From: JBBTQS01 sp964627055
GTDB taxonomy: Bacteria > Patescibacteriota > Patescibacteriia > Magasanikbacterales > JBBTQS01
Direction of reading: 5' to 3'
NCBI GenBank assembly: GCA_964627055.1
Contig: CAZVGV010000001.1
Coordinates: forward strand, 27,649 to 91,648
DNA length: 64,000 nt
Made by a program: the position numbers and the translations under genes. The notes below the pieces were generated by a model that made no database searches, was not told the DNA's origin, and worked only from the letters and a program-made list of their open reading frames with translations. Positions within the stretch are counted from its first letter, which is position 1, and each line of letters opens with the position of its first letter. Below, piece after piece: positions 57,306 through 64,000 of this stretch.

Positions 57306-57376
57306 AGAAAAATTGGTTACGTGGTATACAACGTCCGTGCTCGAGGGCGACAGACTCCCACATGAGTGATGGGACT

Positions 57377-57405
57377 ATCCTACAAGGACGCTGTTGTTCT
57401 GTCAA
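57377..57405 (-). promoter_or_regulatory. rplA promoter
   Basis: On the minus strand TTGACA (57405-57400), 17 bases, TAGGAT (57382-57377), giving a leader of about 65 bases. Confidence 0.7.
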
Positions 57406-57412
57406 TATGCAC

Positions 57413-57474
57413 AAAAAACCGAGACGTGGTGGGGCGGCCATGATGTATCGCAACCCCACACCGTCTCGGTTTTT
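57413..57474 (-). terminator. Terminator between rplK and rplA
   Basis: CCGAGACG (57419-57426) pairs with CGTCTCGG (57462-57469), with inner TGTGGGG/CCCCAC-type pairing; on the minus strand six T residues follow (57418-57413). Confidence 0.85.
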
Positions 57475-57497
57475 GCGCAACTGGAAATTCGCTGAAA

Positions 57498-57923
57498 TTA
57501 GCCTTCGATCGTGATGCCCATCTGGCGAGCCGTACCTGCGATGATCTTCATGGCTGCGTCGATGTCGTTGGCATTGAGGTCAGGCATCTTGGTCTGCGCA
57601 ATCTCACGAAGCTGAGCCTGGGTGATCTTGCCTGCCTTCTCCTGGAGAGGCTTGCCTGAACCCTTTTCGATCTTTGCGGCCTTCTTGAGGAGGTCCGAAG
57701 CAGGAGGGGTCTTGAGGATGAAGGTGAAGCTACGGTCATCAAAAACCGTGATTTCCACTGGAATCACCGAACCCATCTTGTCGCGGGTCTGATCGTTGAA
57801 TTGTACGCAAAATTGCTGAATATTGATGCCGTGCTGACCCAATGCTGGACCTACTGGAGGTGCTGGGTTGGCCTTGCCGGCTTCGATCTGCAATTTTACC
57901 TTTGTGAGCTCTTTCTTTGCCAT
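57498..57923 (-). CDS. rplK: 50S ribosomal protein L11
   Basis: L11 binds the GTPase-associated region of 23S rRNA. The 141-aa protein starts MAKKELTKVKLQIEAGKANP and has the classic APPVGPALGQHGINIQQFC, PASDLLKKAA and the C-terminal helix with MKIIAGTARQMGI. Length is normal. It is the last gene of the secE-nusG-rplK operon, with a 29-base gap to nusG. Confidence 0.97.
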   Translation of the reverse strand: MAKKELTKVKLQIEAGKANPAPPVGPALGQHGINIQQFCVQFNDQTRDKMGSVIPVEITVFDDRSFTFILKTPPASDLLKKAAKIEKGSGKPLQEKAGKITQAQLREIAQTKMPDLNANDIDAAMKIIAGTARQMGITIEG

Positions 57924-57952
57924 ACGGTTGCTATGAGTGTCGCTAGTGTAGC

Positions 57953-58504
57953 CTAAACCTTTTTAATTTGCAAGAAGTCAAGTTCGACCGGCGTTTCGCG
58001 ACCAAACATGGACACGAGTACCTTCACCTTACCGCGAGCTTCGTCAATGTTCGCCACCTTACCTTCAAGGTTCTTGAATGGACCATCTACGATGCGTACG
58101 ACCGCGCCTTCCGCTACATCCACCTTGAACTTCGGTTCGTCTGCGGAGATTCGCTTCATGAGTGCGTCCATTTCCTTCTTGTCTACTGGGGTAGGAGTGG
58201 TTCCAGACCCTACGAATCCTGTGACATTTGGGGTATTGCGCACGACGTACCAGGAGTCATCGGTCACGATCATTTCAACCATGACGTAGCCAGGGAAAAT
58301 CTTTTCCTCAACGGTTACACGCTTGTTTGCCTTGATCTTGATCTTCTTCTCGGTAGGGACGAGGATCGCAAAGATCTTATCTTCCATGCCATACGAGTCC
58401 ACGCGCTGCTGCAAGTTGCGTGCTACGTTCTCTTCATACCCGGAGTAGGTGTGCAGGACGTACCAGCGGCGGCCGAGCTTGGCTGTGCTTTCTTGTTTTG
58501 CCAT
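57953..58504 (-). CDS. nusG: Transcription elongation factor NusG
   Basis: NusG binds the RNA polymerase clamp and couples transcription to translation or Rho. The 183-aa protein has the NGN domain (RRWYVLHTYSGYEENVARNL, KIFPGYVMVEM) and the C-terminal KOW domain (about 135-183, GAVVRIVDGPFKNLEGKV). Length is normal. It lies between secE and rplK, the standard order. Confidence 0.96.
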   Translation of the reverse strand: MAKQESTAKLGRRWYVLHTYSGYEENVARNLQQRVDSYGMEDKIFAILVPTEKKIKIKANKRVTVEEKIFPGYVMVEMIVTDDSWYVVRNTPNVTGFVGSGTTPTPVDKKEMDALMKRISADEPKFKVDVAEGAVVRIVDGPFKNLEGKVANIDEARGKVKVLVSMFGRETPVELDFLQIKKV

Positions 58505-58529
58505 AGGGCGATGCGAAATGAACGGTTTT

Positions 58530-58712
58530 TTAGATAACGAGGGTCAAAAGATACTGGAACAAGTAGTCAAGCAGCGCAAAGAGAATACCAAATCCCACGC
58601 ACATTGCGAGTACGATAAGAGTGTTCTTGAGGGTCTGCTCACGTGATGGCCAGGTAACTTTCTTGAGCTCTTCCCATGAGTTGCGGAAGTAATCGGTGAC
58701 GACGTTCGCCAT
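58530..58712 (-). CDS. secE: Preprotein translocase subunit SecE
   Basis: SecE is the small subunit that clamps the SecYEG protein channel. The 60-aa protein has the amphipathic helix with SWEELKKVTWPSREQTLKNT and one membrane helix (LIVLAMCVGFGILFALLDYLF), the minimal single-helix SecE common in bacteria. Position before nusG confirms it. A short leader hairpin with a T-run lies between its promoter and start. Confidence 0.95.
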   Translation of the reverse strand: MANVVTDYFRNSWEELKKVTWPSREQTLKNTLIVLAMCVGFGILFALLDYLFQYLLTLVI

Positions 58713-58727
58713 AGCGAAGGTTTTATA

Positions 58728-58745
58728 AAAAGCCCTTTCGGGGCG
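58728..58745 (-). promoter_or_regulatory. Terminator-like hairpin in the secE leader
   Basis: On the minus strand GCCCCGAAAGGGC (58744-58732) forms a 4-base-pair stem followed by TTTTTATAAAA. It is about 20 bases before the secE start and could be an attenuator. Confidence 0.4.
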
Positions 58746-58755
58746 TTATGGGACG

Positions 58756-58783
58756 AGTATAGCACGGTGGCAGTTGGCGTCAA
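58756..58783 (-). promoter_or_regulatory. secE-nusG-rplK promoter
   Basis: On the minus strand TTGACG (58783-58778), 16 bases, TATACT (58761-58756). Confidence 0.7.
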
Positions 58784-58822
58784 GGTGGTGTGTGCGCCTG
58801 TTTTGTGGGAATATGAATACAT

Positions 58823-59950
58823 ATGTTTGCATTTCTTCCCGGGCATCGGCGGTCGTATCGCGCGTACAACGAAGCACGAATTTCGGCTAGCCGACTGGAG
58901 CACAATTATCGTGCAGTACAATTCTTGGCAGGGGACAAGGCGGTGGGAGTAATTCTCAAGAGCAACGCCTATGGACATGGACTCGTTCCAGTCGCGCGCG
59001 TGGCGCAGTCGCTCGACGTGCCGTATGTCATCGTGGACAGCACCTACGAAGCGCTTATTCTCAAGGACCACAAGATTCGTGTACCAGTCATGGTGATGGG
59101 GTTCACGGCGCCAGAAAATTTACAGAAGAAAAAATATCCGTTCACGTTCGTGGCATCGGATCGTGCATCGCTCGAGACGCTGCTCGCGACGCAGCCACGT
59201 GCGCCGTTGCATCTCTTTGTGAATACAGGGATGAACCGCGAGGGGTTTGATGTTGAAGATGTGCCGTGGCTCATTGAGACTATTCGGAGTAATCCCTCGC
59301 ACACATTCGAAGGCGTGATGTCTCATTTTGCAGATGCTGATCGTGAGCCAGAGAGCGAGCTAACGCGTCGACAGCTCGCATGCTGGGAGCGTGTCATTGC
59401 ACAGTTTCGCGACGCTGGAATTATATTTCCGCTCATGCACATCGATGCAAGTAACTCGATCGTACATGAGCACAATGCAGCTGGAAATTTTGCGCGCGCA
59501 GGCAAGGCCTTCTACGGCATTGCAGGTGGTGAACACAAAAATTATGCGCACTTTCTCCCGGCGCTTGAGTTCGTTTCCACGATCGTAACGTTGCGACGTG
59601 TGAAAAAAGGTGAGCCTGTAAGTTATGCTGCAACCTATGTTGCACAGCAAGATATACACCTCGCGGTTATTCCAGCGGGATATCAGGAGGGGGTGGAACG
59701 ACGACTCAGTAATGTCGGTGTCGTGACGATTCGCGGTGTGCATTGTCCCATCGTGGGGCGTGTGTGCATGAACTACACGTGTATCGATGTGTCTGCAGTT
59801 CCGGGTGTAGCAGTTGGAGATGAAGTAATTGTATACAGTAATGATCAAGAAGCACCGAACTCATTGCTCAATGTCAGTCGAATCGTCGGTAGTATCCCGC
59901 ACGAGATTATGACGCGTGTGGATCACACCGTGCGACGAGTAGTTGTCTAG
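58823..59950 (+). CDS. alr: Alanine racemase
   Basis: Alr makes D-alanine for peptidoglycan. The 375-aa protein is a fold-III PLP enzyme with the PLP-lysine Lys46 in VILKSNAYGHG, HLFVNTGMNREGF, FARAGKAFYGI and the catalytic tyrosine in PVSYAATYVA; IVGRVCMNYTCIDVS is the C-terminal signature. Length is normal. Four bases of its 3' end overlap the convergent rlmH gene. It implies that this cell builds its own peptidoglycan precursors. Confidence 0.94.
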   Translation: MFAFLPGHRRSYRAYNEARISASRLEHNYRAVQFLAGDKAVGVILKSNAYGHGLVPVARVAQSLDVPYVIVDSTYEALILKDHKIRVPVMVMGFTAPENLQKKKYPFTFVASDRASLETLLATQPRAPLHLFVNTGMNREGFDVEDVPWLIETIRSNPSHTFEGVMSHFADADREPESELTRRQLACWERVIAQFRDAGIIFPLMHIDASNSIVHEHNAAGNFARAGKAFYGIAGGEHKNYAHFLPALEFVSTIVTLRRVKKGEPVSYAATYVAQQDIHLAVIPAGYQEGVERRLSNVGVVTIRGVHCPIVGRVCMNYTCIDVSAVPGVAVGDEVIVYSNDQEAPNSLLNVSRIVGSIPHEIMTRVDHTVRRVVV

Positions 59951-60417
59951 TAATGGTACGCCTGCCCACGCGCAATCATGTACGCGCGGTACAACTGCTC
60001 GAGAAGAAATACGCGCGCCATCTGATGCGTAAACGTCATTTCGGAAAGGGCGATGGTTGCCGAAGCGCGATCGCGGATAGATTGATGAAGCCCTGTTGGC
60101 CCACCAAGAATGAACACGAGCGGTTCGCCGTGAGCAGTCCACTTCGTAAGTGTCTTCGCAAAGTCAGGTGACGACTCCTGCGCGCCGCGTTCGTCGAGTG
60201 CAATAACGCGTGCGGCTTCGGGGATGCGTGCAAGAATACGATCGGCTTCGTCACGCTGCACCGCGTCGCGTTCGCCAGGGGAGCGCAGTGGTGTCTCAGG
60301 GATAACAATAATTTCGACACGCGCAAAAGCACAGAGGCGCTTGAGGTATTCCTCTTGCGCCTCTTTCCAATACGATTCTTTGAGAGCACCGATTGTGATG
60401 AGCGTGATGCGCTGCAT
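59947..60417 (-). CDS. rlmH: 23S rRNA pseudouridine-1915 N3-methyltransferase RlmH
   Basis: RlmH methylates pseudouridine 1915 in helix 69 of 23S rRNA. The 156-aa SPOUT protein has ITIGALKESYWKEAQEEYLKR, split as ITIGALKESYW and EYLKRL, then VIALDERG, VFILGGPTGL and the C-terminal MTFTHQMARVFLLEQLYRAY with final YHY. All are family signatures. It follows gyrB on the same strand after 9 bases and is probably co-transcribed. Confidence 0.95.
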   Translation of the reverse strand: MQRITLITIGALKESYWKEAQEEYLKRLCAFARVEIIVIPETPLRSPGERDAVQRDEADRILARIPEAARVIALDERGAQESSPDFAKTLTKWTAHGEPLVFILGGPTGLHQSIRDRASATIALSEMTFTHQMARVFLLEQLYRAYMIARGQAYHY

Positions 60418-60426
60418 GCGAGCGGA

Positions 60427-62469
60427 TTAGATGTCGAGGTTCTGCACAGACTTTGCGCGCGTCTGAATGAACTTCTTGCGCGGCGCAACGTCGTTGCCCA
60501 TGAGTACATCGAAGATCTCGTCTGCCTTTGCTGCATCTTCGACAGTCACACGCTTCATGACACGGTGTTCGGGATTCATGGTGGTCTCCCAGAGCTGTTC
60601 TGCATTCATTTCACCAAGACCCTTGTAGCGCTGGATGTTGACGCGAACGCCACCGATCTTGAGAATTTCTTCTTCGCCGCCGCCAGCGAGTGCTTCAGTT
60701 GTGGGTTCTTCCCCAGAAGCGGTAGCTGCTTCAGCAGCCTTCGCAGCTGCCTTAGCAGACTTGGTGCGAGCGAGTTCGTCGAGGATTTGCACCTTCTCGT
60801 CGTCGCTGTACGCATACTTCATTTCTTTGCCGAACTTGAGACTGTAAAGCGGTGGTTGTGCAATGAAGATGTGACCACGGGTGATGAGATCAGGGAAGTA
60901 GCGATAGAAGAGTGTGAGGAGGAGGGTTCGAATATGCGAACCATCCACGTCAGCATCTGTCATGATAACGATGCGGTGATAGCGGAGTTTTTCGATCTCG
61001 AACATTTCACCGACGTTGGTTCCAAGTGCGATGATGAGTGACTTCAATTCGTTATTCGCAAGAATCTTGTCGAGTCGTGCGCGTTCTACGTTGAGAATCT
61101 TACCGCGCAATGGAAGAATTGCCTGGAATTCGCGGTTACGGCCTTGTTTTGCGGAGCCGCCTGCAGAGTCACCCTCTACAATGTAGAGTTCAGAGTTCTC
61201 AGGTTCACGCGATGAGCAGTCTGCGAGCTTTCCTGGAAGGGTGAATCCATCCAGTGCGCCCTTTCGTAATACGGAATCGCGAGCCACACGAGCAGCGCGT
61301 CGTGCGCGAGCAGCGAGCAAACATTTGCCGATGATTCCTTCAGCGTCTCGAGGGTGCTCCTCGAGATAGGTCATGAGTGCGTCGCCAAAAACGGTTTCGA
61401 CGATTGGCTTCACTTCAGGATTGCCGAGTTTCGCCTTGGTCTGTCCTTCAAATTGTGGTTCTGGAACGCGGATTGAAATGATCGCGGTCATGCCTTCGCG
61501 CACATCGTCACCGGTGAGGTTCTCGTCCTTTTCCTTCAGGATGTTCTTGTTGCGCGCGTAGGTATTGAGTACGCGGGTGAGCGAGTTGCGGAACCCTTGT
61601 ACGTGCGTACCTCCTTCTGGGTTGAGAATACTGTTGGTGAATGCAAAGACGGTTTCCTTGTAGTCTTCGGTGTACTGCATCGCGATCTCTACCTGCACAT
61701 TGTCCTGTTCCTTCTCAGTGTAGAAGATCGTCGGATGCTTCACTTCCTTCGTGTGGTTGATGTGGGTGACGTACGACTTGATACCACCAGAGAAGTAGAA
61801 TACGTACACCTGGCGCGCGTCTTTCTTGCGTTCGTCGACGATGCGGATTTCGACGCCCTTCGTGAGGTAGGCGTGCTGACGCATGCGATCAAGAATGGTC
61901 GTCCAGTCGAATTCTGTAGTTTCAAAAATCGTATCATCCGCAAGGAAGGTGATGGTGGTACCTGTTTCCTTCGCTTTGCCGGTTTCGCGAACTTTGCCCT
62001 GTGGTACACCGCGCTTGTAGTCCTGCTGCCACAGCTTGCCGTCGCGTGCTACCTCAGCTCGTACCCAGGTTGAGAGCGCGTTCACAACCGAAACACCTAC
62101 ACCGTGCAAACCACCGGAGACCTTGTAGCCAGACGCTTCACCGCCGAACTTACCCCCGGCGTGGAGCTTCGTAAGTACGAGTTCGAGTGCACTGACCTTG
62201 TACTGCTTGTGCGTATCAACAGGAATACCGCGGCCGTTGTCAGCAACACTTACGGATCCATCGTCATTGAGTGTGACGATGATGCGGTTGCAAAAGCCCG
62301 CCATGGCTTCGTCGATCGAGTTGTCCACGACTTCCCAAATCAAGTGGTGCAAACCAGTAACACCAGTGGAGCCGATGTACATGCCCGGGCGCTTGCGTAC
62401 TGCTTCAAGTCCTTCGAGGACTTGAATGTTTTTTGAATCGTAACTTGCTGAAGGTTTTGGAGTGGCCAT
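60427..62469 (-). CDS. gyrB: DNA gyrase subunit B
   Basis: GyrB is the ATPase subunit of gyrase, which adds negative supercoils. The 680-aa protein has the GHKL ATPase (VRKRPGMYIGSTG, EVVDNSIDEAMAG, VADNGRGIPV, SGGLHGVGVSVVNALS), the transducer, the Toprim domain with YIVEGDSAGGSAKQGR and TDADVDGSHIRTLLL, and the C-terminal QRYKGLGEMNAEQLWETTM. An alanine/glutamate-rich insertion (about residues 568-600) sits before the last block. Topoisomerase IV ParE is very similar, but the C-terminal block and length fit GyrB. gyrA is not in the window. Confidence 0.92.
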   Translation of the reverse strand: MATPKPSASYDSKNIQVLEGLEAVRKRPGMYIGSTGVTGLHHLIWEVVDNSIDEAMAGFCNRIIVTLNDDGSVSVADNGRGIPVDTHKQYKVSALELVLTKLHAGGKFGGEASGYKVSGGLHGVGVSVVNALSTWVRAEVARDGKLWQQDYKRGVPQGKVRETGKAKETGTTITFLADDTIFETTEFDWTTILDRMRQHAYLTKGVEIRIVDERKKDARQVYVFYFSGGIKSYVTHINHTKEVKHPTIFYTEKEQDNVQVEIAMQYTEDYKETVFAFTNSILNPEGGTHVQGFRNSLTRVLNTYARNKNILKEKDENLTGDDVREGMTAIISIRVPEPQFEGQTKAKLGNPEVKPIVETVFGDALMTYLEEHPRDAEGIIGKCLLAARARRAARVARDSVLRKGALDGFTLPGKLADCSSREPENSELYIVEGDSAGGSAKQGRNREFQAILPLRGKILNVERARLDKILANNELKSLIIALGTNVGEMFEIEKLRYHRIVIMTDADVDGSHIRTLLLTLFYRYFPDLITRGHIFIAQPPLYSLKFGKEMKYAYSDDEKVQILDELARTKSAKAAAKAAEAATASGEEPTTEALAGGGEEEILKIGGVRVNIQRYKGLGEMNAEQLWETTMNPEHRVMKRVTVEDAAKADEIFDVLMGNDVAPRKKFIQTRAKSVQNLDI

Positions 62470-62492
62470 AAGAGGGTGGCGTTACGGGGTGT

Positions 62493-62522
62493 ATCCTACC
62501 ACTCGTTGAATATCTGCAGCAA
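62493..62522 (-). promoter_or_regulatory. gyrB promoter
   Basis: On the minus strand TTGCTG (62522-62517), 18 bases, TAGGAT (62498-62493). Confidence 0.55.
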
Positions 62523-62570
62523 GTGGCCGTATACGTGTGACCCTCGAGTGCTGTATACTAGAGACATTCT

Positions 62571-63530
62571 ATGGCCATTGACCCTCGTCAGCACACACAG
62601 TACCGCCCTGCGTCCTCTGATAATTTGACGACAGGACAGTTGCGATTTGGTGAGTGGTGGACACGAAAGCAGGAATTTTTTCGGAACGTGTTGATCGTGT
62701 TTTTGTTGATCGTCGGTGTCGGTGGTATTGGTTTGGGTGTGTACACGATCGGGGAATATTTGTTTCGCGGACAGAAACAGGATCAGCAAGAAACACTACG
62801 GCTTTTCTCGGCTGCAGTACCATTCTCCAAATATCACGAGAGTCTTGCCCCGAGTGATCCACAATTCGGCGTGGCTGATGTGCTGCCAGCAACAGGGGAT
62901 TTGTATGACTTTGTGGTGCGTGCGGTGAACCCAAACGCGGATTGGTATGCAACACTGACGTATACATTCGAGTACAACGACACCGAGACACCTGAGGCAA
63001 CCGTTACGTTGCTACCGAATAAAGAGCAAATCGTGGCCGCGTTGGGTACAAAAACTTCTTTACGGCCATCAGGTGCTTTCTTGTCCGTGAAGAAGATCGC
63101 GTGGAGCCACATTTCACCGCGGACTGCGAAGGATCCCGTGACATTTGTGACCGAGCGGATGCTCTTTCCGGTTACACAGGTTATATATACAGCAGGAATG
63201 GTGGGTACAACCGTGGAAGATCAGATAGCGTCACCCACGATTGTTGCCAGCTCATCGACGGTGGGTGCTGCGGCAACCATTCGCTCCAATCGAGTAACCT
63301 TCTCAATGCAAAATGCAACTGCGTACAATTACTGGTCAGTCCCGGTGTACGTACTTTTTATGCAAAATGGTGCACTGCGTTCAATTGAGCGGACAGAAGT
63401 ACGATCGTTCAAGTCCGGTGAGACACGAGCAGTTGAGGTGCGATCTCTCAAAGACAATCTGGGAGCGACAGACGTAGAAATTCTTCCGATCGTGAACGTG
63501 TTTGACGATTCGGCATACATGCCGCAATAG
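62571..63530 (+). CDS. Membrane-anchored hypothetical protein
   Basis: I do not recognise this 319-aa protein. A cytoplasmic tail of about 40 residues is followed by one membrane helix (NVLIVFLLIVGVGGIGLGVYTI) and an extracytoplasmic beta-rich domain, with repeated immunoglobulin-like strand patterns (WYATLTYTFEYND, YWSVPVYVLFMQNG, RAVEVRSLKDNLG). It may be a surface or pilus-assembly protein. TATACT (62554-62559) lies 11 bases before the ATG. The FtsW/RodA gene starts 7 bases after its stop, so the two are co-transcribed. Confidence 0.65.
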   Translation: MAIDPRQHTQYRPASSDNLTTGQLRFGEWWTRKQEFFRNVLIVFLLIVGVGGIGLGVYTIGEYLFRGQKQDQQETLRLFSAAVPFSKYHESLAPSDPQFGVADVLPATGDLYDFVVRAVNPNADWYATLTYTFEYNDTETPEATVTLLPNKEQIVAALGTKTSLRPSGAFLSVKKIAWSHISPRTAKDPVTFVTERMLFPVTQVIYTAGMVGTTVEDQIASPTIVASSSTVGAAATIRSNRVTFSMQNATAYNYWSVPVYVLFMQNGALRSIERTEVRSFKSGETRAVEVRSLKDNLGATDVEILPIVNVFDDSAYMPQ

Positions 63531-63537
63531 TAGAAGG

Positions 63538-64000
63538 ATGGTGGAGCAATTGCTTGCGCGAATTCGAGCGTGGTTTGCGAGTACAGATTGGGTGCTCTTG
63601 TTGTCGATGCTTGTTCTGACCACGTTTGGATTATCAGTTATTTACGGAATTGATGTAGGTCGCGGCATTGGGAGTTCGGCCGCAGCAACGCAGCTGATCG
63701 CAGCGGGGATTGCTGTTGGCCTCTTCATCGCAGCCAGCAGACTACCGCCTGCGGCATGGAGGTCGTATAGTCTTGCAGCCTATTGTTTTGGTATTGTGCT
63801 TCTGGTTGGAGTATTGCTTTTTGGTCGCGTGATTAACGGTGCACGAAGTTGGTATTCAATTGCCGGGTTTTCGTTTCAGCCCGTAGAGCTCATGAAGGTT
63901 GCGATGGTACTTTTCATGGGGTATTTAATTGATCGAGGGGGTAGGAAGCTTTGTTAAACAATTGACCCGCCTTGTCAAACTGCTTGTGATTGAACAAGTA
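63538..64000 (+). CDS. FtsW/RodA/SpoVE-family protein, frameshifted and cut by the window edge
   Basis: FtsW/RodA proteins polymerise lipid II into peptidoglycan. The frame starts MVEQLLARIRAWFAS and shows helices with STDWVLLLSMLVLTTFGLSVIY, written as TDWVLLLSMLVLTTFGL, then GRVINGARSWYSIAGF and FQPVELMKVAMVLFMGYL, the family's extracytoplasmic and helix-4 signature. A stop appears at 63955-63957 after only 139 residues; full length is about 370. Removing one G from the GGGGG run at 63937-63941 restores an open frame to the window end with plausible membrane-proximal sequence (SFVKQLTRLVKLLV). This is either a real frameshift or a sequencing error. Confidence 0.75.

Noticed and set aside
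1..64000. Alternative genetic code with UGA as glycine
   Set aside because: Several well-defined genes (for example the trxB-like and zinc-knuckle genes) end at TGA in the expected place, and no gene needs TGA read-through.
1..64000. CRISPR array or insertion sequences
   Set aside because: No regularly spaced repeats, no transposase frames and no inverted-repeat-bounded element were found.

Overview
The window looks like a chromosome segment of a small-genome bacterium, most likely a member of the Candidate Phyla Radiation (Patescibacteria, Parcubacteria-like). This is an inference from gene content. Most genes lack a Shine-Dalgarno (SD) sequence and several look leaderless. rpsF-ssb-rpsR ends without rplI (L9). 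rplK-rplA is not followed by rplJ-rplL, and rpoB-rpoC stand alone. There is a TrmB-type regulator, a transketolase split into two subunits, and many small membrane-anchored proteins of unknown function. TGA is used as a stop codon, so this is not a code-25 lineage. No CRISPR array, insertion sequence or prophage was seen.

Layout. 1-6063 holds the start of comM (-), rpsF-ssb-rpsR (+), and recA, a RodZ-like gene and ftsK (-). 6064-6868 has no protein gene but carries two tandem rod-shaped RNA genes on the minus strand, each with its own promoter, and the rpoB promoter and leader. 6869-15441 is rpoB-rpoC, yebC and ruvC. 15448-20784 is accessory: a hypothetical, an SDR, a 2H phosphoesterase, a glycosyltransferase, a thioredoxin-reductase-like gene and an NDP-hexose-dehydratase-like pair. 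20861-25437 is a carbon operon (transketolase N and C, PfkB kinase, class II aldolase) followed by trmB. 25478-25942 is mostly non-coding, with a strong promoter inside a perfect dyad that drives a very short transcript.

26467-31708 holds yibE/F and a DNA-repair group (TM0106-type nuclease, PolB-like exonuclease, nth, PIF1 helicase). 31776-34910 is a duplicated tRNA-Gly(TCC) neighbourhood with a zinc-knuckle/HicA-like fusion gene, a decayed paralogue and its intact copy. 35056-40989 is accessory. 41030-45286 is the most interesting block: a CooC/ParA-like ATPase, a Y4yA/SbnH-like PLP decarboxylase, a cysteine-synthase/SbnA-like enzyme fused to rhodanese, and a Fur-family regulator. A perfect 7-1-7 Fur-type palindrome lies inside the first promoter. 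I read this as a candidate metal-responsive pathway making a small amino-acid product, possibly a metallophore. 45351-56605 is accessory, with two tRNA genes (fMet and Gly-GCC). 56625-62469 is rplA, rplK, nusG, secE, alr, rlmH and gyrB. The window ends in a membrane protein and a frameshifted FtsW/RodA gene.

Two styles of gene start recur. One group has a -10 box 8-11 bases before the ATG and almost no leader. A second group, all accessory, has a small stem-loop directly in front of a strong AGGAG-type SD, usually with its own promoter and terminator. The stems differ in sequence but occupy the same place, which suggests a shared leader design or repeated acquisition of self-contained cassettes.
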